Below are positions 16,399 to 25,004 of a stretch of DNA of 64,000 nt, one piece after another. Position 1 is the stretch's first letter; each line of letters begins with the position of its first letter. Source of the stretch: PRO6 sp035565775 (GTDB lineage Bacteria > Pseudomonadota > Alphaproteobacteria > Rhizobiales > Xanthobacteraceae); contig DATMRW010000012.1 in the NCBI GenBank assembly GCA_035565775.1, positions 124,001-188,000 on the forward strand, in the 5' to 3' direction. The position numbers and the translations under genes are program-made. The notes under the pieces were generated by a model. It was not told the DNA's origin. It saw nothing but the letters and a program-made list of their open reading frames with translations, and did not search any database.

Positions 16399-18837
16399 GT
16401 GAAATCCGCCATTGTCATCAGCCCGCCGCAAGAGCTGCGCGCCCTGCCGGTTGAGCAGCTCTACCGCAAGACGGACACGGCCAGCCTCAAATTCTCCACG
16501 ACTGCGGAGCTTGAACCGATCGACGGGCTTGTCGGCCAGGAACGCGCGCTCGAGGCAATTCGCTTCGGGACGGAAGTCGATCAGGCGGGCTTCAATCTGT
16601 TCGTCATCGGTCCCAACGGCGCGCGCATGCAGGCAGCGGTCAAAGCCGTTCTCGCTGAAGAGGCGTCCGCGAGGCTGCGTCCTTCGGATTGGGTGTACGT
16701 CCACAATTTCGCAGATCCGGATAAGCCGGTCGCGATAGAATTGCCCGCTGGCCGCGCGCGGGCATTTCAGACAACGATGCACAAGCTGATCGATGATCTC
16801 AAGACGGCGTTATCCGCGGTCTTTCAAAGCGAGGATTATCAGACGCGGCGCAGTGCAATCGACGAGGCATTTCAGAAGAAGCAAGGAGAGGCCTTTTCCG
16901 CTTTGCGCGACAAGGCAGCCGAACGGGACATTGTCATCGTGCGGACCCCTCTCGGCTTCGCCCTGGCGCCAGCCAAGAACGGTGAAGTCGTGCCTCCCGA
17001 TGAGTTCAACACATGGCCGGATGACAAGCGACAGGAGGTGCAAACGACCATTCAGGCGCTGGAGAAGGATCTCGAGCACATCATTCACCACATGCCGCAG
17101 TGGGAGAAGCAACGCCGCGATGAGATTCGCCAGGTCAATCGCGATACGGCGAAATATGCGGTCAATCAGCCGATCGAAGAAGCCGAGAACGCTTTCAGAG
17201 ATATTCCGCGCGTCCTTCGACACATCGAGACCATGCGGGCGGACCTCGTCGAGAATGTCGCTGTCTCCATTGTCAAGGGTGAAGAGGGCGTGCCGGATCC
17301 AGCAGCCCTGAACGACGGAAATCTTTTTGACCGCTATGAGGTCAACTTGTTCGTCGCCCAGGATGACGGGCAGGGTGCTCCGATCGTCGAAGAACTGCAT
17401 CCCGCGCTTGGCAACCTCATCGGCCGCATCGAATACGTTCAGGTGCGCGGGGCGCTGGTGACGAATTTTCGGCTCATCAAGGCCGGAGCCATTCACCGCG
17501 CCAATGGCGGCTATTTGCTGCTCGACGCCCGCAGCATTCTTCTCGAGCCGTTCAGTTGGACGGCGTTGAAACGCACGCTCCGGCGCGGCGAAATCGCCAT
17601 CGAGGATATCGCCCGATTTCTCGGGTGGACCAGCACGGTCTCGCTGGCGCCCGACCCGATCCCGCTCAAGCTCAAGGTCTTTCTCTTCGGAGATCGTCTG
17701 TTCTATTTCCTCTTGGCTGCGCTCGACCCGGAGATGACCGAGCATTTCAAAGTGCTGGCCGACTTCGAGAACGATTTTGCGCGAACGCCGGAGAACGAGG
17801 CACTTCTTGCGCGGCTGGTCTCCACGCTGGCCCGGCGCGACGGATTGATGCCGTTGGAGCGTGACGCAGTCGGGCTGGTGCTGGAGCATGCCTCGCGCCT
17901 TGCGGACCATGCCGGCAAGCTTTCGCTGATCGTCGAACAGGCCCGGGACGTGTTGATCGAGGCGCATTACAATGCGCGAAAAGCAAAACGCGACATCATT
18001 CTACGTCTCGATGTCGATGACGCGCTGAGCGCCCGTATTCGTCGCGCGGCACGGCTGCGCGACCGCGTGCAAGAGGCCATCCTCGAACAGGTTGCCCTTA
18101 TTGATACGGCCGGGGCGCATGTCGGGCAGATCAACGGTCTCAGCGTCACCGAGCTCGGCGGCTTCGCCTTCGGGCGGCCGACGCGCATCACCTGCCGGGT
18201 GCGGCCCGGAACGGGCAAGGTTGTCGACATCGAGCGGGAAGTCGAGCTTGGCGGCCCGATCCACTCCAAAGGAGTCCTGATCTTGGCCGGCTTCCTGGCC
18301 GGCCGATACGCTCTGGATACCCCGATGTCCTTGTTTGCAAGCCTCGTGTTCGAGCAATCCTACGCGGGCGTGGAGGGTGACAGCGCATCATCCGCGGAAC
18401 TCTACGCGCTGCTGTCGGCGCTCGCCGACGTCCCATTGCGCCAGGATCTCGCCGTGACCGGTTCGGTCAACCAGCATGGAGAGGTCCAAGCGATCGGCGG
18501 GGTCAACGAGAAGATCGAGGGTTTTTTTGATATCTGTCAGGCACGCGGTCTCACCGGAAGCCAAGGTGTCCTCATTCCGCAGGCCAATGTTCAACATCTC
18601 ATGCTGCGTGAGGACGTCATCGATGCCTGCGCTGCGGGACGCTTCAGCATTTATCCTGTCGCAAATGTAGACGAGGGGATTATGCTTCTGACTGGAATGG
18701 CTGCGGGCGAACGTGGTTCCGATGGCGCCTATCTGCAGGGCAGCATCAATAGCCGCATCGAGGACCGGCTGCGGGCATTCGCGAGCGTGCGGCGGAGCTT
18801 TGCAAGAGGCCGCGACGACGATCGTTCAGGCGACTAG
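16399..18837 (+). CDS. Lon-family ATP-dependent protease-like protein (LonB/YcbZ type)
   Basis: 812 residues with an N-terminal AAA-like region, a long helical insert (about 130-300) and a C-terminal Lon proteolytic domain. The catalytic dyad is intact: Ser662 in GVEGDSASSAE and Lys705 in GGVNEKIEGFF, 43 residues apart as in E. coli Lon. The P-loop position reads VIGPNGARMQ (about residues 71-78), without the usual Gly-Lys-Ser/Thr, as in degenerate YcbZ-type members, so ATP use may be altered. GTG 16399 is chosen because AGGGAG precedes it by 6 bases and a FixK-like box covers the upstream ATG. A USP gene follows after 2 bases. Confidence 0.85.
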   Translation: MKSAIVISPPQELRALPVEQLYRKTDTASLKFSTTAELEPIDGLVGQERALEAIRFGTEVDQAGFNLFVIGPNGARMQAAVKAVLAEEASARLRPSDWVYVHNFADPDKPVAIELPAGRARAFQTTMHKLIDDLKTALSAVFQSEDYQTRRSAIDEAFQKKQGEAFSALRDKAAERDIVIVRTPLGFALAPAKNGEVVPPDEFNTWPDDKRQEVQTTIQALEKDLEHIIHHMPQWEKQRRDEIRQVNRDTAKYAVNQPIEEAENAFRDIPRVLRHIETMRADLVENVAVSIVKGEEGVPDPAALNDGNLFDRYEVNLFVAQDDGQGAPIVEELHPALGNLIGRIEYVQVRGALVTNFRLIKAGAIHRANGGYLLLDARSILLEPFSWTALKRTLRRGEIAIEDIARFLGWTSTVSLAPDPIPLKLKVFLFGDRLFYFLLAALDPEMTEHFKVLADFENDFARTPENEALLARLVSTLARRDGLMPLERDAVGLVLEHASRLADHAGKLSLIVEQARDVLIEAHYNARKAKRDIILRLDVDDALSARIRRAARLRDRVQEAILEQVALIDTAGAHVGQINGLSVTELGGFAFGRPTRITCRVRPGTGKVVDIEREVELGGPIHSKGVLILAGFLAGRYALDTPMSLFASLVFEQSYAGVEGDSASSAELYALLSALADVPLRQDLAVTGSVNQHGEVQAIGGVNEKIEGFFDICQARGLTGSQGVLIPQANVQHLMLREDVIDACAAGRFSIYPVANVDEGIMLLTGMAAGERGSDGAYLQGSINSRIEDRLRAFASVRRSFARGRDDDRSGD

Positions 18838-18839
18838 CC

Positions 18840-19673
18840 ATGGCGGACGAGGCTCATACGTTCAAGCGTCTGGTTGTGGGGCTCGAGCCAAGGGCTTCCG
18901 ATCGCGCGATGCGCGTTGCCGTGGACCTCGCCGAGCTACTGCATCTCGAGCTTTTGGGCCTCTTTATCGAAGATCCAAGTCTGCGAGATCTCGCAGCATT
19001 TCCGTTCGTCCGGGAATTCCAACCGATGGGCGGCGGCTGGCGTTCGATTGACCTCGATCGGCTAACTGACGATCTCGACATTGCGATCCGCAGCGCCGAA
19101 CGAGTATTTTTCGGAGCCGCGAAAGACCTCACCACGCGGTATCAATTCAAGGTGGCTCGTGCCGGGGCTGCTGAGGCCATTGCCTCGATTTCGCGCTTGG
19201 GCGATATCATCGCGATCACGGAGCCTTCCACCCCGGCAATGCGCGCCACCCGGCACTTTTCGTGGTTTCTCAACGCCGCTTTTCATTCCGACGCAGCGGT
19301 CATGCTCGCGCCGTTCCAAGTTGCGCGGGTCAAGGGGCCGGTTGTGGCGATCGCGCTCGAGCCCGACGACCCTAGCATCCGCGCGGCAGCCGCCATCGCC
19401 GTGGCGGCCAAGGAGAATCTGATCATCGTGCACGGGCCCGAAGGCAAGGACGATGATCCGCAGTATCGCAAGCTTGCAGCGGAGACAGGTCTCAGCATCA
19501 CGCATGCGTTCACGGGCAATGCTTCTCTCTCTGACCTGACGACGTATGCGCGCGTGCTCCGCAATGTACGGGAACGTCTGGTGGTTGCAGCCCGGCGAAC
19601 TCTGGAGCCTGAGCTTGCGCTTGCGCTCGTGTCTTCACGTCATGTGCCCGTGCTGGTCATCGTACCAAGCTAA
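18840..19673 (+). CDS. Universal stress protein-like protein, tandem UspA-like halves
   Basis: 277 residues. The first half opens KRLVVGLEPRASDRAMRVAVDLAELLHLELLGLFIEDPSL, described here only by its ends: a UspA-like strand then helix. The second half restarts at PVVAIALEPDDPSIRAAA and closes VVAARRTLEPELALALVSS then VPVLVIVPS. The canonical ATP-binding G-x2-G-x9-G-S/T is not clear, so nucleotide binding is uncertain. The ATG lies 2 bases after the Lon-like stop, implying one transcript. It converges on ftsH. A role in stress adaptation is inferred from family and operon context. Confidence 0.72.
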   Translation: MADEAHTFKRLVVGLEPRASDRAMRVAVDLAELLHLELLGLFIEDPSLRDLAAFPFVREFQPMGGGWRSIDLDRLTDDLDIAIRSAERVFFGAAKDLTTRYQFKVARAGAAEAIASISRLGDIIAITEPSTPAMRATRHFSWFLNAAFHSDAAVMLAPFQVARVKGPVVAIALEPDDPSIRAAAAIAVAAKENLIIVHGPEGKDDDPQYRKLAAETGLSITHAFTGNASLSDLTTYARVLRNVRERLVVAARRTLEPELALALVSSRHVPVLVIVPS

Positions 19674-19725
19674 CAGCGCGCGCGGCTTCCCGGCGATCAG
19701 GCGCCGCCGGTAACGGTTGGTCGCG

Positions 19726-21645
19726 TTATGATTTGCCAACACGAGCCTGCGGGCCATGCAGCGGCGCCGCAGATTGCTGCGCTGACCGGGCAGGCTCGGT
19801 GGCGGCGGGGCGGGCCGGGAGAATGCCTTCTTTTTGCGGTTGGGGGCGAATGGCCGGAAAATCCTCCGCTGTGAGCGTTTCCCGGAGCAGCAAAAGGTCG
19901 GCGCCCTGGTCGAGGTCGGCGCGCCGCGCCTGCAGGATCTCCGTTGCCCGGCCCAAAGCCTCGGTAACGAGGTCGCCAACCGCGAGATCGATCTCCCGTT
20001 CGGTTGCCTCGGAGGCCTGGATATGGTCCACCACAGCGCTCGGGAGGAAGGGCTGGGGCGGCGGCGCATAGGTGCGCTGGCCCACGGTCTCGGCCATGCC
20101 GTGGCGCGTCACCATTTCAACCGCAATTTCGGTAGCGCGCTGCAAATCATCGGCGGCTCCGGTCGAGACGTTGCCGTCGAAGACAAGGCCTTCGGCCGCA
20201 CGGCCACCCATCAGCACAGTGATGCGGTTCTTGAGGTCGCTTTCGGCGAGCAGAAAGCGGTCCTCGGTCGGGCGCTGGATCGTGTAGCCCAGCGCCCCGA
20301 CACCGCGCGGAATGATCGACACTTTGAGGATCGGGTCGACATGGGGAAGGCTGGCCGCGACGAGGGCGTGGCCCATTTCGTGATAGGCGACGCGCCGCCG
20401 CTCGTCTGCGCTCAGCACCCTGCTTTTCTTTTCGATGCCGGCGACGATGCGCTCGATGGCGCCGGTGAAATCGTCGAGCGTGACCGCGGTGCCGTTGCGC
20501 CGGGTCGCGATGATCGCCGCCTCATTCACCAGATTGGCGAGGTCCGCGCCCGTAAATCCGGTGGTCAGCCCGGCGACCGCGTCGAGATCGGTATTTTGCG
20601 CAAGCTGGATTTTGCGGACGTGCACTTTAAGGATCTCAAGGCGGCCCTTGCGATCCGGCCGGTCGACGAGGACCTGACGATCGAAGCGGCCAGCGCGCAG
20701 GAGAGCCGGATCGAGAATCTCGGGGCGGTTGGTCGCCGCGAGCAGGATCACGCCGACGCTTGGATCGAACCCGTCGATTTCTGCGAGGAGCTGGTTGAGG
20801 GTCTGTTCTTTCTCGTCGAGCCCGCCGAACGCGCCGGGAGCGCGACTGCGCCCAAGCGCGTCGAGCTCATCGATGAAGATGATGCAGGGCGCGGCCTTGC
20901 GGGCCTGCTCGAACAGATCGCGCACGCGGGCTGCGCCCACGCCCACGAACATCTCGACAAACTCCGAGCCGGAGATGGAAAAGAACGCAACGCCCGCTTC
21001 GCCGGCGACTGCGCGGGCGAGCAGCGTCTTGCCGGTGCCGGGCGGGCCGACGAGCAGAATGCCCTTGGGAATCCGCGCTCCAAGCCGCCCGTAGGCTTTG
21101 GGATCGCGCAAGAACGCGACGACCTCTTGCAGCTCGAACTTCGCCTCTTCGACGCCTGCAGCGTCCTTGAACGTCACCTTGGTATCGGTCTCGACGTAGA
21201 CCTTGGCGCGCGATTTTCCGATCGTCATCAACCCGCCCATGCCCTGGCGTTCGACAACGCGCCGAAAGACAAACATCCAGACCAGATAGAAAATGATAAC
21301 CGGCACGAGCCACGAAAGGATGGTCTTGATCAGACCATCCGAGGGCGCGCCCTTGACCTCGACATTGTGCGCGGCAAGTTTTTCGGCGAGTGATGGATCG
21401 ACGCGCACAGTGTAGAACGCGCGCTTGCCGCTCGGCAGCGCTTCCTTCAGCGTGCCCTGGATCGCGTCGGCACTGACGGTGACGTCCGCGATCTTGCCAT
21501 CTTTCAAGAGGCTTTCGAACTGGCTATAGGGAATGGTCTCGATCTGCGTGTAGCTCAGCCAAAAATACTGGAACAGCAGCACGCCGATCATGGCGATGAC
21601 GCTGTACCAGATCGTGATCTGGCGCTTGCGGGATTCCGGTTCCAT
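19726..21645 (-). CDS. ftsH: FtsH-type membrane ATP-dependent zinc metalloprotease (second-type copy)
   Basis: 639 residues. Two membrane segments (about 11-31 and 106-128) flank a small periplasmic domain. The AAA module has Walker A GPPGTGKT (200-207), Walker B IIFIDE (255-260) and the pore motif region VEMFVGVGA. The zinc site is HEMGH (422-426), instead of the common HEAGH, with a downstream acidic ligand near DDLQRAT. The C-terminus is proline/alanine-rich and diverged. A FixK-like box 66 bases upstream and the absence of neighbours such as tilS or pal suggest this is an additional, oxygen-regulated copy. Degrades damaged membrane and regulatory proteins. Confidence 0.92.
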   Translation of the reverse strand: MEPESRKRQITIWYSVIAMIGVLLFQYFWLSYTQIETIPYSQFESLLKDGKIADVTVSADAIQGTLKEALPSGKRAFYTVRVDPSLAEKLAAHNVEVKGAPSDGLIKTILSWLVPVIIFYLVWMFVFRRVVERQGMGGLMTIGKSRAKVYVETDTKVTFKDAAGVEEAKFELQEVVAFLRDPKAYGRLGARIPKGILLVGPPGTGKTLLARAVAGEAGVAFFSISGSEFVEMFVGVGAARVRDLFEQARKAAPCIIFIDELDALGRSRAPGAFGGLDEKEQTLNQLLAEIDGFDPSVGVILLAATNRPEILDPALLRAGRFDRQVLVDRPDRKGRLEILKVHVRKIQLAQNTDLDAVAGLTTGFTGADLANLVNEAAIIATRRNGTAVTLDDFTGAIERIVAGIEKKSRVLSADERRRVAYHEMGHALVAASLPHVDPILKVSIIPRGVGALGYTIQRPTEDRFLLAESDLKNRITVLMGGRAAEGLVFDGNVSTGAADDLQRATEIAVEMVTRHGMAETVGQRTYAPPPQPFLPSAVVDHIQASEATEREIDLAVGDLVTEALGRATEILQARRADLDQGADLLLLRETLTAEDFPAIRPQPQKEGILPARPAATEPARSAQQSAAPLHGPQARVGKS

Positions 21646-21704
21646 TGACGAGGCCGAGCCTAAAAGGACATTTAAGCTTCTGCGCCCGAACGGCAGTTGG
21701 GTGT

Positions 21705-21718
21705 TTGATCTGCCTCAA
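21705..21718. promoter_or_regulatory. FixK/FNR-like box upstream of ftsH
   Basis: TTGATCTGCCTCAA has one mismatch. Its centre is about 66 bases before the leftward ftsH start, consistent with class II activation. Confidence 0.68.
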
Positions 21719-21752
21719 TCCGTCAGGCCCGGCGGAAATGCCCAGCGGGGGC

Positions 21753-23450
21753 CTAGCCTGCCGCGGTGCTGTTTCCGTCGTCGGCCTGGTCCTCATTTGA
21801 GGCGATGGTCCGAAGGCGGCTCGGACGCAGCGCGCCGGCGCGCTCCAAGACCGGATAGGCAACCGAGCAGATATGCGAATGGATGCGCTTGAGATCGCGC
21901 AGGACGTCGAGATGGAGCGAGCTCGATTCAATGCTCTCCGGCCGGCCTTCACGCAATCGCCCGAGATGGCTTTCGGCGGCCGCGAGCTCGGCGGCGCGCA
22001 GGGTCGATTTCTCTGCGATGAGCTGGCGGGCAATCTTGACGTCGCCGGACATGAAGATGCTGAAGGCGAGTTTGAGGTTGGCGACGACCTCCTGATGGAA
22101 GGCCTCGAGCTCGGCGGCGCCCTGTTTCGAGAATGCGAGCTTTCGCTTGATCTTCTTCTGGGCCAGCTCCATCAGGTTCTTGTCGATGATGTCGCCGATG
22201 TGCTCGAGGTTGATCGAGAACGAGATGATTTCCAAAGCGCGATGGCCGTCCCGCTCATCCAGGCTCTCGCGCGTAAGCTGGGTGACGTAAAGCTTCACCG
22301 CTTCGTCGAGCTTGTCGACGGTGTTGTCCATCCGGCTGATCTCGGCGACCAGCCGGCGGTCGTCCGTCATCAGCGCGGTCATCGACTTGATGAGCATGGA
22401 CTCGACAATGTCGCCGAGATGCAGAACCTCGCGCGCCGCACAGGCCAGCGCCACGGCCGGTGTTCCGAGGGCCGCCTCGTCGAGGTAAAGCGGGGTCGCC
22501 GGGTTGTCGGGACTGGCCCGTTCGGGCAGAAATTTTGTCAGCAGCGATGCCATCCAGTCGAGGGGCAGAATGAACACGATGGCCAGCGCCAGATTAAAAG
22601 CCGTGTGAAAGTCGGCTATCATCCGCGAGGGATTGGGTTCAAAGCGCGTCAGCGCTTCCGCGATGGGATTGAGGAACGGCAGCACCACCGCACAGCCGAT
22701 CAGCCGGTTGAGCAGGTTGCCGAGCGGGAGGCGACGGCTCGCGGGATTGCTGCGGTCGCTGCCTTCGACGAGCGGGTTGATCGCGCTGCCGAGATTGGCA
22801 CCGAGCGTCAGGGCCAGTGCCGCCACCGGCGTGATGAAGTTGGAATAGGCCAGGGACATGATCAGCAGCACAACCGTGACGCTCGAATGCGCCGCCCAGG
22901 TCAGCGCTGCGGCCATCAGGACGCACAGAAACGCGTCGCCGGTGATCGCCGCAACCAGCGTCCGGAATGCCGGAGCAGTCTCTGCCGGGGCCAATGTGTC
23001 GAGCAGAATATGAAGTGACAGCAGCATCAACCCGACGCCGATCGCGACCCGGCCGAGATCGCGCGTGCGGGTCTGGTTGCCTCGCTTGAATGCGACGATC
23101 CCGATCAGGAACAGCAGCGGGGCCACTGCGCTGACGTTGAACGAGAGCGCCTGGACGATAAGGGTGGTGCCGACGTTGGCACCGAGCATGATGGCGAGGG
23201 CAGGAACCAGATCGACGGCGCCCCCGGTCACGAAGGACGCGGTCATCAGCCCGGTCGCCGTACTGCTCTGCAGCAGCGCCGTCACCACGAGGCCGGCAAG
23301 GAAGGAGAGGAAGCGATTTTGCAGCGCGACGCCGAGAAAACGTCGCAAGTCCGACCCGAACGCTCTGATGATGCCGGTGTGCACCATGTGGAGGCCCCAT
23401 AGCAGCAGGGCCACGCCACCCATCAGATCAAGGAGGATCATGCTGCTCAT
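21753..23450 (-). CDS. Na/Pi cotransporter-family protein with PhoU-like C-terminal domain
   Basis: 565 residues. Two inverted Na_Pi_cotrans repeats are visible, with QSSTATGLMTASFV and AHSSVTVVLLIMSLAY, each the QSS/HSS motif of the NptA/YjbB group, and eight or more membrane segments up to about residue 320. The C-terminal 220 residues are helical and PhoU-like (ALEIISFSINLEHIGDIIDKN). The ATG at 23450 follows GGGGGAATGGG; the frame extends another 70 codons upstream without a start signal. Expected role is sodium-coupled phosphate transport, possibly export as in YjbB. No FixK-like box was found upstream. Confidence 0.88.
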   Translation of the reverse strand: MSSMILLDLMGGVALLLWGLHMVHTGIIRAFGSDLRRFLGVALQNRFLSFLAGLVVTALLQSSTATGLMTASFVTGGAVDLVPALAIMLGANVGTTLIVQALSFNVSAVAPLLFLIGIVAFKRGNQTRTRDLGRVAIGVGLMLLSLHILLDTLAPAETAPAFRTLVAAITGDAFLCVLMAAALTWAAHSSVTVVLLIMSLAYSNFITPVAALALTLGANLGSAINPLVEGSDRSNPASRRLPLGNLLNRLIGCAVVLPFLNPIAEALTRFEPNPSRMIADFHTAFNLALAIVFILPLDWMASLLTKFLPERASPDNPATPLYLDEAALGTPAVALACAAREVLHLGDIVESMLIKSMTALMTDDRRLVAEISRMDNTVDKLDEAVKLYVTQLTRESLDERDGHRALEIISFSINLEHIGDIIDKNLMELAQKKIKRKLAFSKQGAAELEAFHQEVVANLKLAFSIFMSGDVKIARQLIAEKSTLRAAELAAAESHLGRLREGRPESIESSSLHLDVLRDLKRIHSHICSVAYPVLERAGALRPSRLRTIASNEDQADDGNSTAAG

Positions 23451-23801
23451 CCCATTCCCCCGGCGATGATCTTGGCCGCGGCACCGGCTCCTGTTTCTTC
23501 TGCGCATCGTGTATGGCGGTTGAGAATAGCACCGCCGCGGCATGTGTTTGAAAAATTGCATTGCGTTTGAAATTGAGTTGGCTCCGTGTCGGCCGCCAAT
23601 TCCTGCCCCGGAGCAATCGCCGCTCGACCGGCCGGCGCAAGAGCGGCCGAGCATGATCACGGGGGGAGGACGGCCGATCGGCTCCCGCGCTGTTTCACGA
23701 GCTTATGAGCGGACGATACGGATCGATTTCTGTTTTTGCAGTGTTTCCAATCAGACGGCGGGGAACTTGCGGTCCTATGGGGAGCCGAGGAACACCCGAA
23801 G
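23451..23801. other. 351-bp divergent intergenic region
   Basis: Separates the leftward Na/Pi transporter and the rightward Rieske gene. It contains AT-rich patches around 23560 and 23720 that could hold promoters. No FixK-like TTGA-N6-TCAA site or convincing small gene was seen. Confidence 0.5.
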
Positions 23802-24443
23802 ATGGCCAGCGATATTGAGGTTCAATCAGGGACGGGCACGCGGCGGGACTTCCTGTATGTCGCGACCGCTGCGGCTGCCGCTGTCGGGGCGGTTGCCGTG
23901 ACGTACCCACTGATCGATCAGATGGAGCCCGATGCGTCGACGCTGGCCGCTGGCGGTCCGGTCGATTTCGACCTGAGCAAGCTGCAAGCGGGTCAACAGG
24001 CCGTCGTTCGTTGGCGCTCGCGACCCGTTGTCATCATCAATCGTCCGCCGGCGGCGCTTAAAACGCTGCAAGATCCAAAACTTCTCGCTCAACTGTCCGA
24101 TGCGAATTCCACCGTGATCCAGCAGCCGCCCTATGCTGAAAACTGGCATCGCTCAATCAAGCCGGAACATGGCCTTCTGGTCGGCATCTGCACGCATCTC
24201 GGCTGCATTCCGATGTTCTATCCGGACCCAAGCAACACCACGCCGACATCAAATTGGGTGGGAGGGTATTTTTGCCCCTGTCACGGTTCGAAATATGACC
24301 TGGCTGGGCGCGTGTTCAGCGGCGTGCCGGCGCCTTACAATCTTCCCGTTCCGCCCTATCGGTATGTCAGCGACACGACCGTGCGGATCGGCGAGAATCC
24401 GCCCGATGTCAGTTGGGAATTTTCTTCAATCGTCCAGATATGA
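23802..24443 (+). CDS. petA: Rieske iron-sulfur protein, ubiquinol-cytochrome c reductase type
   Basis: 213 residues. A twin-arginine segment (TGTRRDFLYVATAA, residues 11-24) runs into a membrane anchor to about residue 38. The cluster ligands are present in CTHLGC (130-135) and CPCHGS (158-163), i.e. two Cys and two His for the 2Fe-2S centre plus the stabilising disulfide Cys pair. Length fits a bc1 Rieske subunit. The usual cytochrome b and c1 genes do not follow; instead a hairpin and a convergent small gene do, so this is an isolated, probably additional copy. Electron partner unknown. The ATG at 23802 has GAGG about 11 bases upstream. Confidence 0.92.
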   Translation: MASDIEVQSGTGTRRDFLYVATAAAAAVGAVAVTYPLIDQMEPDASTLAAGGPVDFDLSKLQAGQQAVVRWRSRPVVIINRPPAALKTLQDPKLLAQLSDANSTVIQQPPYAENWHRSIKPEHGLLVGICTHLGCIPMFYPDPSNTTPTSNWVGGYFCPCHGSKYDLAGRVFSGVPAPYNLPVPPYRYVSDTTVRIGENPPDVSWEFSSIVQI

Positions 24444-24478
24444 ACGGACATAAGTTTCTTTTCAAAACTCTCCTGAGG

Positions 24479-24516
24479 CGGAATGAGGCAGGCCGCGCCC
24501 TCGGGCTCATTCCGCT
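24479..24516. terminator. Hairpin after the Rieske gene, possible terminator
   Basis: GCGGAATGAG (24479-24488) pairs exactly with CTCATTCCGC (24507-24516) around an 18-base GC-rich loop, starting 36 bases after the stop. No T-tract follows, so intrinsic termination is uncertain. Confidence 0.4.
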
Positions 24517-24606
24517 CTCACAACGCGCAGCCTTTCAAACGCCAGGCGACGGCCCCGGCGAATGAAAAGCTGTCACTCACGCCAGAAGCGAACGCTTCCT
24601 GTCACC

Positions 24607-24849
24607 TCACACTGGCCGCATCGTCTGACTCTGACTCATCCTGGACTCGGCAGGCAGATGCTCAGGCGAAAAGTGACCGCACCAGTCTTCTGCTGTCACG
24701 ACCGGCCAGAGCCCATGGCCCAACGGATCAGGCTGAGACACGGGAGGATTAAAGCGGCAGAGACCGCGTTCGTTCTGCGCGACGGCATCGTTCAATTTGT
24801 GGTAGTCATAGAAGCGGCAGCTCGCACAGCTGGTTGAATTGTTGGGCAT
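24607..24849 (-). CDS. Small four-cysteine hypothetical protein
   Basis: 80 residues from ATG 24849, chosen because GGAG lies 6 bases upstream. Cysteines occur as C-x2-C (SCASCRFYDY), then GLCRFNPP and DWCGHFSPE, a spacing suited to binding zinc or an iron-sulfur cluster. Similar short CxxC...CR.P...WCG.F proteins are found in alphaproteobacteria, without assigned function. No signal peptide. It converges on the Rieske gene. Whether it has anything to do with the Rieske protein is unknown. Confidence 0.6.
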   Translation of the reverse strand: MPNNSTSCASCRFYDYHKLNDAVAQNERGLCRFNPPVSQPDPLGHGLWPVVTAEDWCGHFSPEHLPAESRMSQSQTMRPV

Positions 24850-25004
24850 CGTATTCTCCATGATGCTTGTGGCGACAGAAGCCACATCTGGGATCGGAGA
24901 CGGCTGGCAGCAGATCCTCAGCCTCTAATTCGGTGAACATGCCGCAGTTCCGCGCGATGCGAAGAACTCCGCGCGGCGCGGCAGGCTCGGTGTTCCCTGC
25001 GGCT

